From: RHKX01 sp963826475
Lineage (GTDB): Bacteria; Actinomycetota; Thermoleophilia; Solirubrobacterales; 70-9
Assembly: GCA_963826475.1 (NCBI GenBank)
Contig: CAWGXC010000004.1
Location: 1-64,000 of the forward strand
DNA length: 64,000 nucleotides
Direction of reading: 5' to 3'
Shown: piece after piece, positions 7,587-14,909 of the stretch
Position numbering within the stretch: position 1 is the stretch's first letter
How the letters are laid out: every line of letters starts with the position of its first letter
Position numbers and translations under genes: made by a program
The notes under the pieces: generated by a model
Told to the model about the DNA's origin: nothing
What the model saw: the letters and a program-made list of their open reading frames with translations, nothing else
Databases searched by the model: none

Positions 7587-8906
7587 GTGGAGTCCGCGAC
7601 CGCACCTGCGAGCTCATCGTGGCGGACCCAGCCGGGTACCGGCGTCGCGCTGGTCGCAACCGCCGTAGCGGCGGTGACGATCGCGGTCGGGCTGATCGCC
7701 GAGGGAACGGGCGGCTCGCTCGGCGCGCCGCTGGCGCCGTTCTTCGCAACCCTCGAGCCCTCCGTCGATCCGGCCGCGCTGATCGCGATCCCCGCGCTCG
7801 CGCTCGCTCTCGCTTGCGCGATTCCGCTCGTCAGAGGCGCCGGCGGAATCACCTCGTTCCTGCTCGGGGCCCTCGCGATCGCCCTGATCACGAGGTTGGC
7901 GTTGGCCGCGGCCCGTGACGGCACGGCCGGCTGGTACGCGATCTTCGGCTCCGAGCCGGAGGCGGGCAACGAATACCTGCCGGCCCTCCCGGCGCTGCAT
8001 TCGCTCGGCGCCGGCGCGTTCCTCGATCGTTTCGCCGAGCTCTCGCCGACGCTGCCGATCCATCCTTCAGCGCATCCGCCGGGGACGCTTCTGCTGCTCG
8101 ACGCGCTCGGGATCGATACGGCCCGTGGGATGGCGGGGCTGGTGATCGGCATCGGGGCCCTGACCGCGCCGCTGACGTACGTGCTCGCCCACCGGGTGTC
8201 GATGAGCGAGGAGCGGAGCCGGGTGGCGGCGATGCTCGTTGCGTTCTCGCCCTCGATGACGCTCTACGGCGTCGTTTCGACGGACGCGATGTTTGCGACG
8301 CTGGCCCTTGCGGCGGCCTGCTTGCTCGTCGGCTCGGGATTGCTCTCGCGAGTCGCCGGCGCGGCCGTGCTCACGGTCGCGGCGTTCTTTTCCTGGGCGC
8401 TGCTGGCGATCGGCGTCTTCGCCGGCGTCGTCGTCTGGGTGCGCGACGGCTTCGGCTCAGCGTTCCGGCTCGGGCTGATCACGACGGCGATCGCCGTCGC
8501 TGCCTTCGCGGGCCTTTACGCGGCGACGGGGTTCGATCCGATCGGTGCCGTGCGCGCCGCGGGCGACGCCTACGATCTCGGCATCTCGAACGCTCGTCCC
8601 TACCTCTACTGGCTGTTCGGATCCCCGGTCGCCTTCCTCGTCGCGCTCGGCCTGCCGACCGCCTGGTTTGCGGCTCGTGCGCTCGGCACCGGCAACGCGG
8701 TCGCTCTCGGCCTGATCGTGATCATCGTCGCCTCGGTGCTCGTCGGCGTGACGAAGGCGGAGACGGAGCGCATCTGGCAGTTCATGGTCCCCCTCGCCGC
8801 CGTCGCGGCGGCGACGCTGGTGCCGGTCCGCCGAGTACCGCTGATTCTGGGAGTGCTGCTCGCGCAGGCGCTCGCCTCGAGCGTGCTGCTGGAGACGATC
8901 TGGTGA
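7587..8906 (+). CDS. Polytopic membrane protein, GT-C glycosyltransferase-like
   Basis: 439 residues from GTG 7587; about ten to twelve hydrophobic helices fill the protein. A hydrophilic stretch (EAGNEYLPALPALHSLGAG, then SAHPPGTLLLLDALG) lies after the first helices. The HPPG motif and acidic loop are typical of polyprenyl-phosphate-sugar dependent GT-C enzymes of the ArnT/PMT-like group. Substrate and acceptor are unknown. It is divergent from the GT2 operon across 64 bases and overlaps the downstream epimerase as GTGA, which fits an envelope-sugar role. Alternative reading: an uncharacterised membrane protein without transferase activity. Confidence 0.65.
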   Translation: MESATAPASSSWRTQPGTGVALVATAVAAVTIAVGLIAEGTGGSLGAPLAPFFATLEPSVDPAALIAIPALALALACAIPLVRGAGGITSFLLGALAIALITRLALAAARDGTAGWYAIFGSEPEAGNEYLPALPALHSLGAGAFLDRFAELSPTLPIHPSAHPPGTLLLLDALGIDTARGMAGLVIGIGALTAPLTYVLAHRVSMSEERSRVAAMLVAFSPSMTLYGVVSTDAMFATLALAAACLLVGSGLLSRVAGAAVLTVAAFFSWALLAIGVFAGVVVWVRDGFGSAFRLGLITTAIAVAAFAGLYAATGFDPIGAVRAAGDAYDLGISNARPYLYWLFGSPVAFLVALGLPTAWFAARALGTGNAVALGLIVIIVASVLVGVTKAETERIWQFMVPLAAVAAATLVPVRRVPLILGVLLAQALASSVLLETIW

Positions 8907-10030
8907 GCCGGGTGCTGGTCACCGGAGGCGCCGGGTTCGTGGGCTCCCACCTCGTCGACTCGCTCGTCGCCGCCGGCGAGGAGGTGCGGATACTCGACAA
9001 CCTCGATCCGCTGGCGCACCCGTCGGGACAGGCGCCGGCGCATCTCTCACCCGCGGCTGAGCTGGCTGTCGGGGACTTGCGCGACGCCGCCGACGTCGAG
9101 CGCGCTCTGGACGGTGTCGATCGCGTCTTCCACCTCGGTGGCATCGTCGGCAACGGCGAGTCGATGGTCAACGTCCGCAAGGCGATCGACGCCAACGCCG
9201 GCGGCACCGCGACGCTGCTTGAGGCGGTGATCGCCCGCCGCGATGTGATCCGCCGGGTCGTCGTGGCCTCCTCGATGGTCGTCTACGGGGAAGGGTCCTA
9301 TCGCTGTGCCGAGCACGGGCTGGTGGAGCCCGGCGTGCGGCCCACGGCCCAACTGCGCGAGCGGCGCTGGGAGCCCGCCTGCCCCATCTGCCCCGGCGAC
9401 CGCGAGTTGGAGCCCGTCCCGGTGACCGAGGATCGCCCGCTGCGCCCCGTGAGCGTCTACGGGATCAGCAAGCGCGACACCGAGGAGCTGGCCCTCGTCC
9501 TCGGCGAGGCCTACGGCTTCGAGGCCGTGGCGCTCCGCTACCTGAACATCTACGGGCCGCGCCAGGCGCTCGGCAATCCCTACACCGGCGTCGCCGCGAT
9601 CTTCTCGGCCCGCCTGCTCGGCGGCAAGCCGCCGCGGGTCTTCGAGGACGGTGCCCAGATCCGCGATCTCGTCCACATCTCCGACGTCGTCACGGCCACC
9701 CTCGCCGCCATGGACGCACCCAAGGCCCCCGGCCACGCCCTCAACGTCTGCACCGGCCGGCGCATCCGCATCTCCGAGCTGGCCGCGAAGCTCTGCGGCC
9801 TGCTGGCGCCCGGGCTCGAGCCCGAGATCACCGGGGAGTTCCGGGCCGGCGACATCCGCCACTGCTTCGCCGACCCAACCTTGGCCGAGGACCTCCTCGG
9901 CTTCGAGGCGAAGGTGGGGATCGACGATGGCCTGCCGGAGCTGGTTCAGTGGGTGGCCGGCCAAAGCGGCGTCACCGAAAAGGGCGACGAGGCGCTGGAG
10001 GGGTTGAGAAGAGCGGGGTTGGTGGGCTAG
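8903..10030 (+). CDS. NAD-dependent nucleotide-sugar epimerase/dehydratase (dTDP-L-rhamnose 4-epimerase-like)
   Basis: 375 residues, extended SDR fold. The N-terminal NAD motif is TGGAGFVGSHL; the catalytic triad region shows ASSMVVYGE (Ser) and YGISKRDTEELA (Tyr-x-x-x-Lys); RYLNIYGPRQ and the C-terminal IRDLVHISDVV are typical of UDP-glucose 4-epimerase-like enzymes. An insertion after the active-site Ser carries cysteines (YRCAEHG and WEPACPICPGD), a feature I associate with dTDP-L-rhamnose 4-epimerases. It should interconvert nucleotide sugars in the cytoplasm. GTG start overlapping the upstream membrane protein stop. Substrate assignment is moderate; fold assignment is strong. Confidence 0.8.
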   Translation: MSRVLVTGGAGFVGSHLVDSLVAAGEEVRILDNLDPLAHPSGQAPAHLSPAAELAVGDLRDAADVERALDGVDRVFHLGGIVGNGESMVNVRKAIDANAGGTATLLEAVIARRDVIRRVVVASSMVVYGEGSYRCAEHGLVEPGVRPTAQLRERRWEPACPICPGDRELEPVPVTEDRPLRPVSVYGISKRDTEELALVLGEAYGFEAVALRYLNIYGPRQALGNPYTGVAAIFSARLLGGKPPRVFEDGAQIRDLVHISDVVTATLAAMDAPKAPGHALNVCTGRRIRISELAAKLCGLLAPGLEPEITGEFRAGDIRHCFADPTLAEDLLGFEAKVGIDDGLPELVQWVAGQSGVTEKGDEALEGLRRAGLVG

Positions 10031-10080
10031 GCGTGAGGATGTGGGAGCGGCCGGCATTCCTGTCACAGCCACCCACGTGC

Positions 10081-10102
10081 GCCCGGCCACTAAGGGCCGG
10101 GC
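10081..10102. terminator. GC-rich hairpin in a convergent junction, possible bidirectional terminator
   Basis: Perfect 8-bp inverted repeat (GCCCGGCC at 10081-10088, GGCCGGGC at 10095-10102) with a 6-base loop, midway between the end of the epimerase gene and the end of the facing 88-residue gene. There is no T tract on either side, so a factor-independent terminator is only a possibility. Confidence 0.45.
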
Positions 10103-10139
10103 CCGCCGGACGGAGGCGGTGCCGCCGGCCCCGCCGTAG

Positions 10140-10406
10140 CTAGCTGAGCCCTTGGCGCGCTTCGCTCACCAGCGTGACCGCCTCGGGGAAGATCATCCGG
10201 ATCGCGTCGCGGATCTGGGTGGCCTGCTGATCGGAGTTGCCGTCGAGGTCGATCTGGCCGATGGCCGCGACGGTCATCGTGACCGCGAGCTGGATCGCGT
10301 TGTCGGCCCAGGCGACCTTCTGGGCGCCCTGCATCGAATCCGCCAGCTCGCCGAGCCGGGCCTGCAGATCGTCGGGATCACCGAACATTCCGAAGCCGCC
10401 TTCCAT
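10140..10406 (-). CDS. Small conserved-looking protein of unknown function (88 aa)
   Basis: 88 residues, acidic, probably helical, no signal or membrane segment. It begins MEGGFGMFGDPDDLQARLGE and has a helical middle section (QKVAWADNAIQLAVTMTVAA). I do not recognise the family. It is 21 bases downstream of the zinc-ribbon/membrane protein gene and on the same strand as the enoyl-reductase-like gene, so the three probably form one transcript. Codon use fits its neighbours, with G/C at third positions. Confidence 0.55.
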   Translation of the reverse strand: MEGGFGMFGDPDDLQARLGELADSMQGAQKVAWADNAIQLAVTMTVAAIGQIDLDGNSDQQATQIRDAIRMIFPEAVTLVSEARQGLS

Positions 10407-10427
10407 GGCTACATATAAGCACTCGGT

Positions 10428-11072
10428 TCAGCCCGACGGCTCGGGCAGCCGTTCGGCGGTCGCTTCGATCACGCCGCCCCGGCCCAGCGCGGAGGCGATG
10501 GCCTCCAGCGGATAGGCGACGATCAGCGTCGGGATCGCGACCAGCAGGCTGACGGCGCGGTCGAGCCCGTAGGCGAACTTCTCTCGGGCCGTCGAGGTCG
10601 AGATCAAACCCAGCTTGGCGTTGCGGGCGAAGTTGTCGCGGAGGGTGAACGCGTTGATCAGCGTCTGCCACATCGTGGCCCGTCCCTGCTTCGTGAACGG
10701 TGTCTTCACCTCGCCGAGCTGGAAGCCGCGGCCGGCGAGCAGGCGGCGCAGGGAGTCGGGGGTGAGGTGCAGGCGGCGAAGCTCAGGCTCGAGCCCTGCC
10801 CACTGCGCCCCCCCGAGGCTGGCCTGGATGCTCCGTCGGTTGGGGACCGTCAGCTCGAGCCGGCCATCGCCGAGCAGGTCGAGCAGCGGCGCCAGCTCGA
10901 GGTCGGCGTCCGGAGGCTCGGCGGCGCGCGTCACGACCAGGCCGCAGACCTCGCAGTTGTCCAGCACGACCTTGCGGCCGCGATCGAGCGGATCGTGAGC
11001 TGCGCTCCAGCCGTAGAGCGGCGAACCGCAGGCCGGGCACGGGTAGGACGCCTCCTTGAGCTGCTTCGCCAC
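10428..11072 (-). CDS. Zinc-ribbon protein resembling a methyltransferase that lacks its SAM-binding core, with a C-terminal hydrophobic segment
   Basis: 214 residues. The N-terminus has a zinc ribbon (YPCPACGSPLYG, then DNCEVCGLVV). The middle (TVPNRRSIQASLGGAQWAGL, RRLHLTPDSLRRLLAGRGFQ) resembles the C-terminal half of zinc-ribbon Methyltransf_23 proteins, but the glycine-rich SAM motif normally between these parts is absent. A hydrophobic segment (AVSLLVAIPTLIVAYPLEAI) lies near the C-terminus and may anchor it. The function is unknown and a catalytic role is unlikely without the SAM site. It starts six bases after the stop of the enoyl-reductase-like gene, so the two are probably coupled. 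Confidence 0.6.
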   Translation of the reverse strand: MAKQLKEASYPCPACGSPLYGWSAAHDPLDRGRKVVLDNCEVCGLVVTRAAEPPDADLELAPLLDLLGDGRLELTVPNRRSIQASLGGAQWAGLEPELRRLHLTPDSLRRLLAGRGFQLGEVKTPFTKQGRATMWQTLINAFTLRDNFARNAKLGLISTSTAREKFAYGLDRAVSLLVAIPTLIVAYPLEAIASALGRGGVIEATAERLPEPSG

Positions 11073-11078
11073 GGTCTC

Positions 11079-12200
11079 TCAGCCCTCGATCTCGACCGAG
11101 ATGCCGAACGGCGCCAGCGCCCGCATGAACGCGGCCGGATCGAACGCCTGGGCCGGTGCGAGCGCACCGCTGCGCCGATAATCGGGCGCCGCCATACGAG
11201 TTGCGGCCTCGGCGACGATGATCGAGGTGCTGCCGTAGATGTCGCTGCCGCGCAGCACACCCCGGCGCCATCCGCTCGCGGTCTTGGCGTCACAGACGAC
11301 GGTGTAGCGGACGGCCCTCCTGCCGGCCTCCGAAGGACCCTCGGGGAGCCGGGCGACGACCTTGGCGAGCGCAGGGCGAAGCCCAGTTCGCATCAACAGC
11401 CCGGCTGCGCTGAGGACGGGGGCCCCGAGCGGCCCGAGCGGGACGGCGGTCAGCGACCGCGTGTCGATCAGCGTTCGCATGGTGCCGACGTCGACGTGCT
11501 TGGGGACGGTGATCTGCTCGCCCGCGGGGTAGCGCCCGACGCGCCGCGAGCCGATCGGCGAGGGGAACTCGAAGTCGCCCTCTCCGACGTACGCACCGGC
11601 CTCCCGGTACTCGCCTCCGCTCCAGGTGACGTCGCCGCCGCGGACCATCTCGAGAGCGGAGAGCGTTGTGCCGCGGGTCGAGACGAAGCCGCGAGCCGAA
11701 TAGGCGATGGTCATCTCCTCGATCCGGCCGAGTCCCTCGGCGGTGAGGGCGGCGAGCATGTCGCCCGGCGCATAGTCGAAGCCCATCCCGCTGACCAGCG
11801 CGCCGCCCGAGTTCGCGGCGGCCTCCCCCCAGTCTTCGAAGGCGGCGCGGATGAACGGCTGCTCTCCGGTCGTGTCCAAGTAGTGGGTTCCCGTCTCGGC
11901 GGCTGCCTCGATCAGCGGCGCGCCGTGCAGGGTGAATGGGCCGGCGCATCCGATCACCACGGCCGCGTCGGCGAGCAGCTCGCGCAGTCCGGAGCGATCA
12001 TCGAGCGATACCGCCGAAACCTCGGCCGAGCCGCGGATCTCATCGCGAACCGCCTCGAGCTTGCCGAGGTCGCGACCGGCGAGTACGAGGTCGACGCCAC
12101 GCTGAGCGAGCTCGGCGCTGATCAGCTTGCCGGTGAATCCGGTCGCGGCGTAGACGACGATCGTCCCCCCGCCACCGCCGGTTGAAGTGCTTGCGCCCAC
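11079..12200 (-). CDS. Saccharopine dehydrogenase-like / trans-acting enoyl reductase family oxidoreductase
   Basis: 373 residues, ATG start. A Gly-rich leader is followed by a dinucleotide-binding motif (VVYAATGFTGKLI) and a Rossmann pattern (VDLVLAGRDLGKLEAV). VVIGCAGPFTLHGAPLIEAA and GTHYLDTTGEQPFI are hallmarks of the saccharopine-dehydrogenase-like NADP-binding family that includes mycobacterial trans-acting enoyl reductases. It probably reduces a lipid or polyketide intermediate; the true substrate is unknown. A TetR-like palindrome sits in the 65-base divergent gap just upstream. First gene of a three-gene minus-strand unit. Confidence 0.8.
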   Translation of the reverse strand: MGASTSTGGGGGTIVVYAATGFTGKLISAELAQRGVDLVLAGRDLGKLEAVRDEIRGSAEVSAVSLDDRSGLRELLADAAVVIGCAGPFTLHGAPLIEAAAETGTHYLDTTGEQPFIRAAFEDWGEAAANSGGALVSGMGFDYAPGDMLAALTAEGLGRIEEMTIAYSARGFVSTRGTTLSALEMVRGGDVTWSGGEYREAGAYVGEGDFEFPSPIGSRRVGRYPAGEQITVPKHVDVGTMRTLIDTRSLTAVPLGPLGAPVLSAAGLLMRTGLRPALAKVVARLPEGPSEAGRRAVRYTVVCDAKTASGWRRGVLRGSDIYGSTSIIVAEAATRMAAPDYRRSGALAPAQAFDPAAFMRALAPFGISVEIEG

Positions 12201-12211
12201 GCTTCAATGCT

Positions 12212-12231
12212 ATTGAGCGTTACCGTTCACT
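12212..12231. promoter_or_regulatory. Candidate TetR-type operator in a divergent gap
   Basis: The half-sites TGAGCG (12214-12219) and CGTTCA (12224-12229) form an inverted repeat (5 of 6 positions) with a 4-base spacer, typical in shape of TetR-family operators. A second overlapping imperfect palindrome (ACGCTTCAAT / ATTGAGCGT, 12199-12220) runs into the start codon of the enoyl-reductase-like gene. No regulator gene is adjacent. Confidence 0.4.
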
Positions 12232-12265
12232 CTGTGACCGACCGGCACTCGCAGCGGAGCACCCG

Positions 12266-12532
12266 ATGAGCAACCTGTCCCCGGGCCAGGCGGCCCTCCG
12301 CGACCGCATCGAGGGCGTGATCGCCCTTGCGGCCCCGTTCCTGGACGTGGTCCTGGGAGTCGGCGAGCGGATCAGCAGGATTGCCGAGCCCACCGATCAC
12401 GAGTACTACCCGATTCGCGCCGGGGGCCAGGTGGCTCTGCCGGGTGAGGCCGGCTACGACGCGGATGCCGACTTCGGCGCGACCGAGGTCCACGGTCCGG
12501 GCGAGGACGACGAGCCAGTCCCACCAGCCTAA
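12266..12532 (+). CDS. Small hypothetical protein (88 aa) with acidic C-terminus
   Basis: 88 residues from ATG 12266. The first half is amphipathic or hydrophobic (GVIALAAPFLDVVLGVGERI); the second half is acidic and disordered (AGYDADADFGATEVHGPGED). I do not recognise a family. It is divergent from the enoyl-reductase-like gene and 60 bases upstream of a membrane protein gene on the same strand. G/C-rich third positions support coding, but it could be a spurious frame. Confidence 0.45.
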   Translation: MSNLSPGQAALRDRIEGVIALAAPFLDVVLGVGERISRIAEPTDHEYYPIRAGGQVALPGEAGYDADADFGATEVHGPGEDDEPVPPA

Positions 12533-12592
12533 GATGAACGCTCCGCGTCGCCGACCGGCCTGCGGGATCGAAATCGCCACCGGACGGAGACC

Positions 12593-13450
12593 ATGACGAA
12601 GGAGCAACAGGAGAACGAACGCCGATTCGGCCGGATCGCGGGGATCGCGGGGATGGTCGCGCTGCTGGTCTTCGTCGCCGTCGGGTTCCTCAACCTCGCC
12701 CCCGAGTACAACGGCTCCGACGGCCTCGCCGAGCAACTCGGCAACTTCGACGGCGAAAAGAACGGGGTGCTCACTCAGGCGATCATCCAGGCGCTCGCGA
12801 TCGGCATCTTCGCGCTGCCCATGGTCGCCCTATTCCGCTCCGCCGCGGCCCGCAGCGACGCCATGCGCTCCTCGTTCCTCGGCGCTGTGATCGCCGGCCC
12901 GCTCGTCTTCGCGGCATCCGTGCTGGCGCTCTACTTCGCCGTCGACGCGGCCGTCGAGCCCTTTTTGCACGGCGGTGCCGGCATCGACACCGGCTCCGAC
13001 AACGACGCCTCCGATGTCTTCGGCAACCAGGGGGCCGCAAGCGTCTACATCGGCCTCGCCATCGCCGGGCGGCTCGGCGTCGTCTTCGGAATCGCCTACA
13101 CCTCCCTTTACGCCATGCGGACCGGCCTCTTCACGAGGTTCTGGGGCACCCTGGGGATGGCGCTCGGCATCGGGCTCTTCTTCATCGGCCCGCAGGCGCT
13201 GCTGATCTTCACCTTGGCCGCCAGCCTGATGGTCGCCGACCTCTGGCCGCGAGGTCGCCCGCCCGCATGGCAGGCCGGGGTCGCGATGCCCTGGCCCAAG
13301 CCAGGTGAGACGATCGCCACCCCCGCCGGCGACGCGGGCGAGGAGGTCGCGTCGCCCGGCGACTTCGAGGGCACGGCGACCGAGGTCTCGTCCCCGGCCC
13401 GCCCGGCCCGCCGCGACAACAAGCGCAAGCGCAAGCGCAAGGCGCGCTGA
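12593..13450 (+). CDS. Multi-pass membrane protein of unknown function with a basic C-terminal tail
   Basis: 285 residues, ATG start. Five to six hydrophobic helices (for example GMVALLVFVAVGFL, FLGAVIAGPLVFAASVLALY, GLFFIGPQALLIFTLAASLM). The C-terminal 70 residues are Pro/Gly/Glu-rich and end in a strongly basic tail (RRDNKRKRKRKAR). No family is recognised. It is followed five bases later by another membrane protein gene, so the pair is probably cotranscribed. A likely cytoplasmic basic tail could bind lipid or nucleic acid, which is inference only. Confidence 0.6.
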   Translation: MTKEQQENERRFGRIAGIAGMVALLVFVAVGFLNLAPEYNGSDGLAEQLGNFDGEKNGVLTQAIIQALAIGIFALPMVALFRSAAARSDAMRSSFLGAVIAGPLVFAASVLALYFAVDAAVEPFLHGGAGIDTGSDNDASDVFGNQGAASVYIGLAIAGRLGVVFGIAYTSLYAMRTGLFTRFWGTLGMALGIGLFFIGPQALLIFTLAASLMVADLWPRGRPPAWQAGVAMPWPKPGETIATPAGDAGEEVASPGDFEGTATEVSSPARPARRDNKRKRKRKAR

Positions 13451-13455
13451 GCTCC

Positions 13456-13932
13456 ATGGGGCGACGTCGATTGGCGCGATCGACGAACCCAGCGGATTCG
13501 CCGGCCTCACTTGGCGCACCCCGCTACGTCTTCCGGGCGGTGCTCGGAGCTCTCGCCGCCATCCAGATCACGGACGGCCTCTATGCGCTGATCGCGCCAC
13601 ATTCGTTCTACGAGGACTTTCCCTTGGGTCGCGGGTGGGTCGAGGCGCTGCCCGCCTACAACGAGCACCTGGTGCGCGACGTCGGGGCCCTCTTCCTCGC
13701 GACGGCGGTGGTCCTCGTCGCGGCGGTCATCTACCTGGAGCGACGCCTGGTCCTGGTGACCCTGCTCTCGTTCCTCACCTTCTCCGTCCCCCATCTCATC
13801 TACCACGCCCTCAACCTCGGGGTGTATGACGCCGGCGACGCCTTCGCCAACGTGGTCAGCCTCGCCCTCACGGTCGTCGCGCCGCTCGCGCTGCTGGCGG
13901 CGATGCTCCGCGCCCCGGCTAAAGCAGGCTGA
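13456..13932 (+). CDS. Four-helix membrane protein of unknown function
   Basis: 158 residues with about four hydrophobic helices (FRAVLGALAAIQITDGLYAL, ALFLATAVVLVAAVIYL, LVTLLSFLTFSVPHLIYHAL, LALTVVAPLALLAAML). The motif HSFYEDFPLGRGWV between helices 1 and 2 recalls small actinobacterial membrane proteins of unknown function. Its 3' end overlaps the facing AEC transporter gene by 14 bases. It starts five bases after the preceding membrane protein gene. Confidence 0.65.
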   Translation: MGRRRLARSTNPADSPASLGAPRYVFRAVLGALAAIQITDGLYALIAPHSFYEDFPLGRGWVEALPAYNEHLVRDVGALFLATAVVLVAAVIYLERRLVLVTLLSFLTFSVPHLIYHALNLGVYDAGDAFANVVSLALTVVAPLALLAAMLRAPAKAG

Positions 13933-14836
13933 CCACCAGCGCGACGACGACGACGAGCGCCGTAGTCCAGCTGATCGCCTCGGCCGTCGTCGCGAGGTCG
14001 AGGCCGTAGGCGTGGGAGACGATCATCGAGTTCAGGCCGCTCGGCATCGCCGCCATCAAAAGGTATGGCCCGGGAAGATCGATGAGCGGCATCGAGAGCG
14101 CGTAGAGCAGCCCGGGAAGGATCAGGAGCTTCGTGCCGGCGACGCCCACGGTCGATCGCGTGATCGGCGGCGGCAGGCCCAGTCCCTCGTCATCGGCCTC
14201 GCCGGCCAGCGCGGTGCCGACCGCGAAGAAGCCGATCGGCAGGATCGCCACGACGACGACGCGCGAGATGTCGACGAGGAGATCGGGCGCCAGCGAGTCG
14301 GGCGCGAACAGCGCTGCGATGCCGGCGTAAAGCGGCAGGTTGCGCGCGAAGAACGAGCCCGTGCGCTGGCGCATCCCGGTCCCGGCGCGGGTCCCGAACG
14401 CCGCCCCGGTCGCGAACGCCCCCAGCAACAGGGCCGGGGCACCGACGCCGATGTCGTAGGCGACCGCCTCGCCGACGCGGTCGGAGCCGAGCAGGGCCGC
14501 GGTCATCGGGTAGCCGAGGTATGCCGTGTTCGCGACCAGGGTGCAGACGATCATCGCCCCGGTCTGCGGGCGCGGCAGTCGCAGCAGCTTCGAGCCGATC
14601 GCCCAGGCGGCCACCGCCGCGAGCGCCGTCGCGACCAGTCCCAGCCCGATCCCGCCGGCGATGTCGGTGTCGAAGTCGACCCGCGTCAGGTTGAAGAACG
14701 TGACCGGCGGCAGGACGAGATAGAGGACCCAGAGGAGGGGCTTGCGCGAAGCCGGCCCGGCCCGGTCGGGCCAGCGACGCTCGGCCGCGATGCCCGCGGC
14801 GCTGGAGAGGACTATCGCGGCGATGATCAGCAGCAT
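13919..14836 (-). CDS. AEC-family transporter (auxin efflux carrier-like)
   Basis: 305 residues, almost entirely hydrophobic, with about eight to ten helices. Family traits include the N-terminal LYLVLPPVTFFNLTRV, the helix-break motif VANTAYLGYPM and a C-terminal half repeating the same pattern (PSGLNSMIVSHAYG). AEC proteins export organic anions such as malate or related compounds; the substrate cannot be read here. The upstream neighbour on the same strand is a class III aminotransferase, 73 bases away, so export of a related metabolite is conceivable. The 3' end overlaps the facing membrane protein gene. Confidence 0.82.
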   Translation of the reverse strand: MLLIIAAIVLSSAAGIAAERRWPDRAGPASRKPLLWVLYLVLPPVTFFNLTRVDFDTDIAGGIGLGLVATALAAVAAWAIGSKLLRLPRPQTGAMIVCTLVANTAYLGYPMTAALLGSDRVGEAVAYDIGVGAPALLLGAFATGAAFGTRAGTGMRQRTGSFFARNLPLYAGIAALFAPDSLAPDLLVDISRVVVVAILPIGFFAVGTALAGEADDEGLGLPPPITRSTVGVAGTKLLILPGLLYALSMPLIDLPGPYLLMAAMPSGLNSMIVSHAYGLDLATTAEAISWTTALVVVVALVVSLL

Positions 14837-14909
14837 TGGTTCTCAAACCGCCCACGACTAATCGAGCGGCGGAGATTCTCGCGGAAAGTGGCGCCTCGCC
14901 GGTGCCGGG

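Noticed and set aside
7523..8152. Upstream extension of the GT2 protein frame to 8152
   Set aside because: That stretch is antisense to the conserved GT-C-like membrane protein gene and has no GT2 features.
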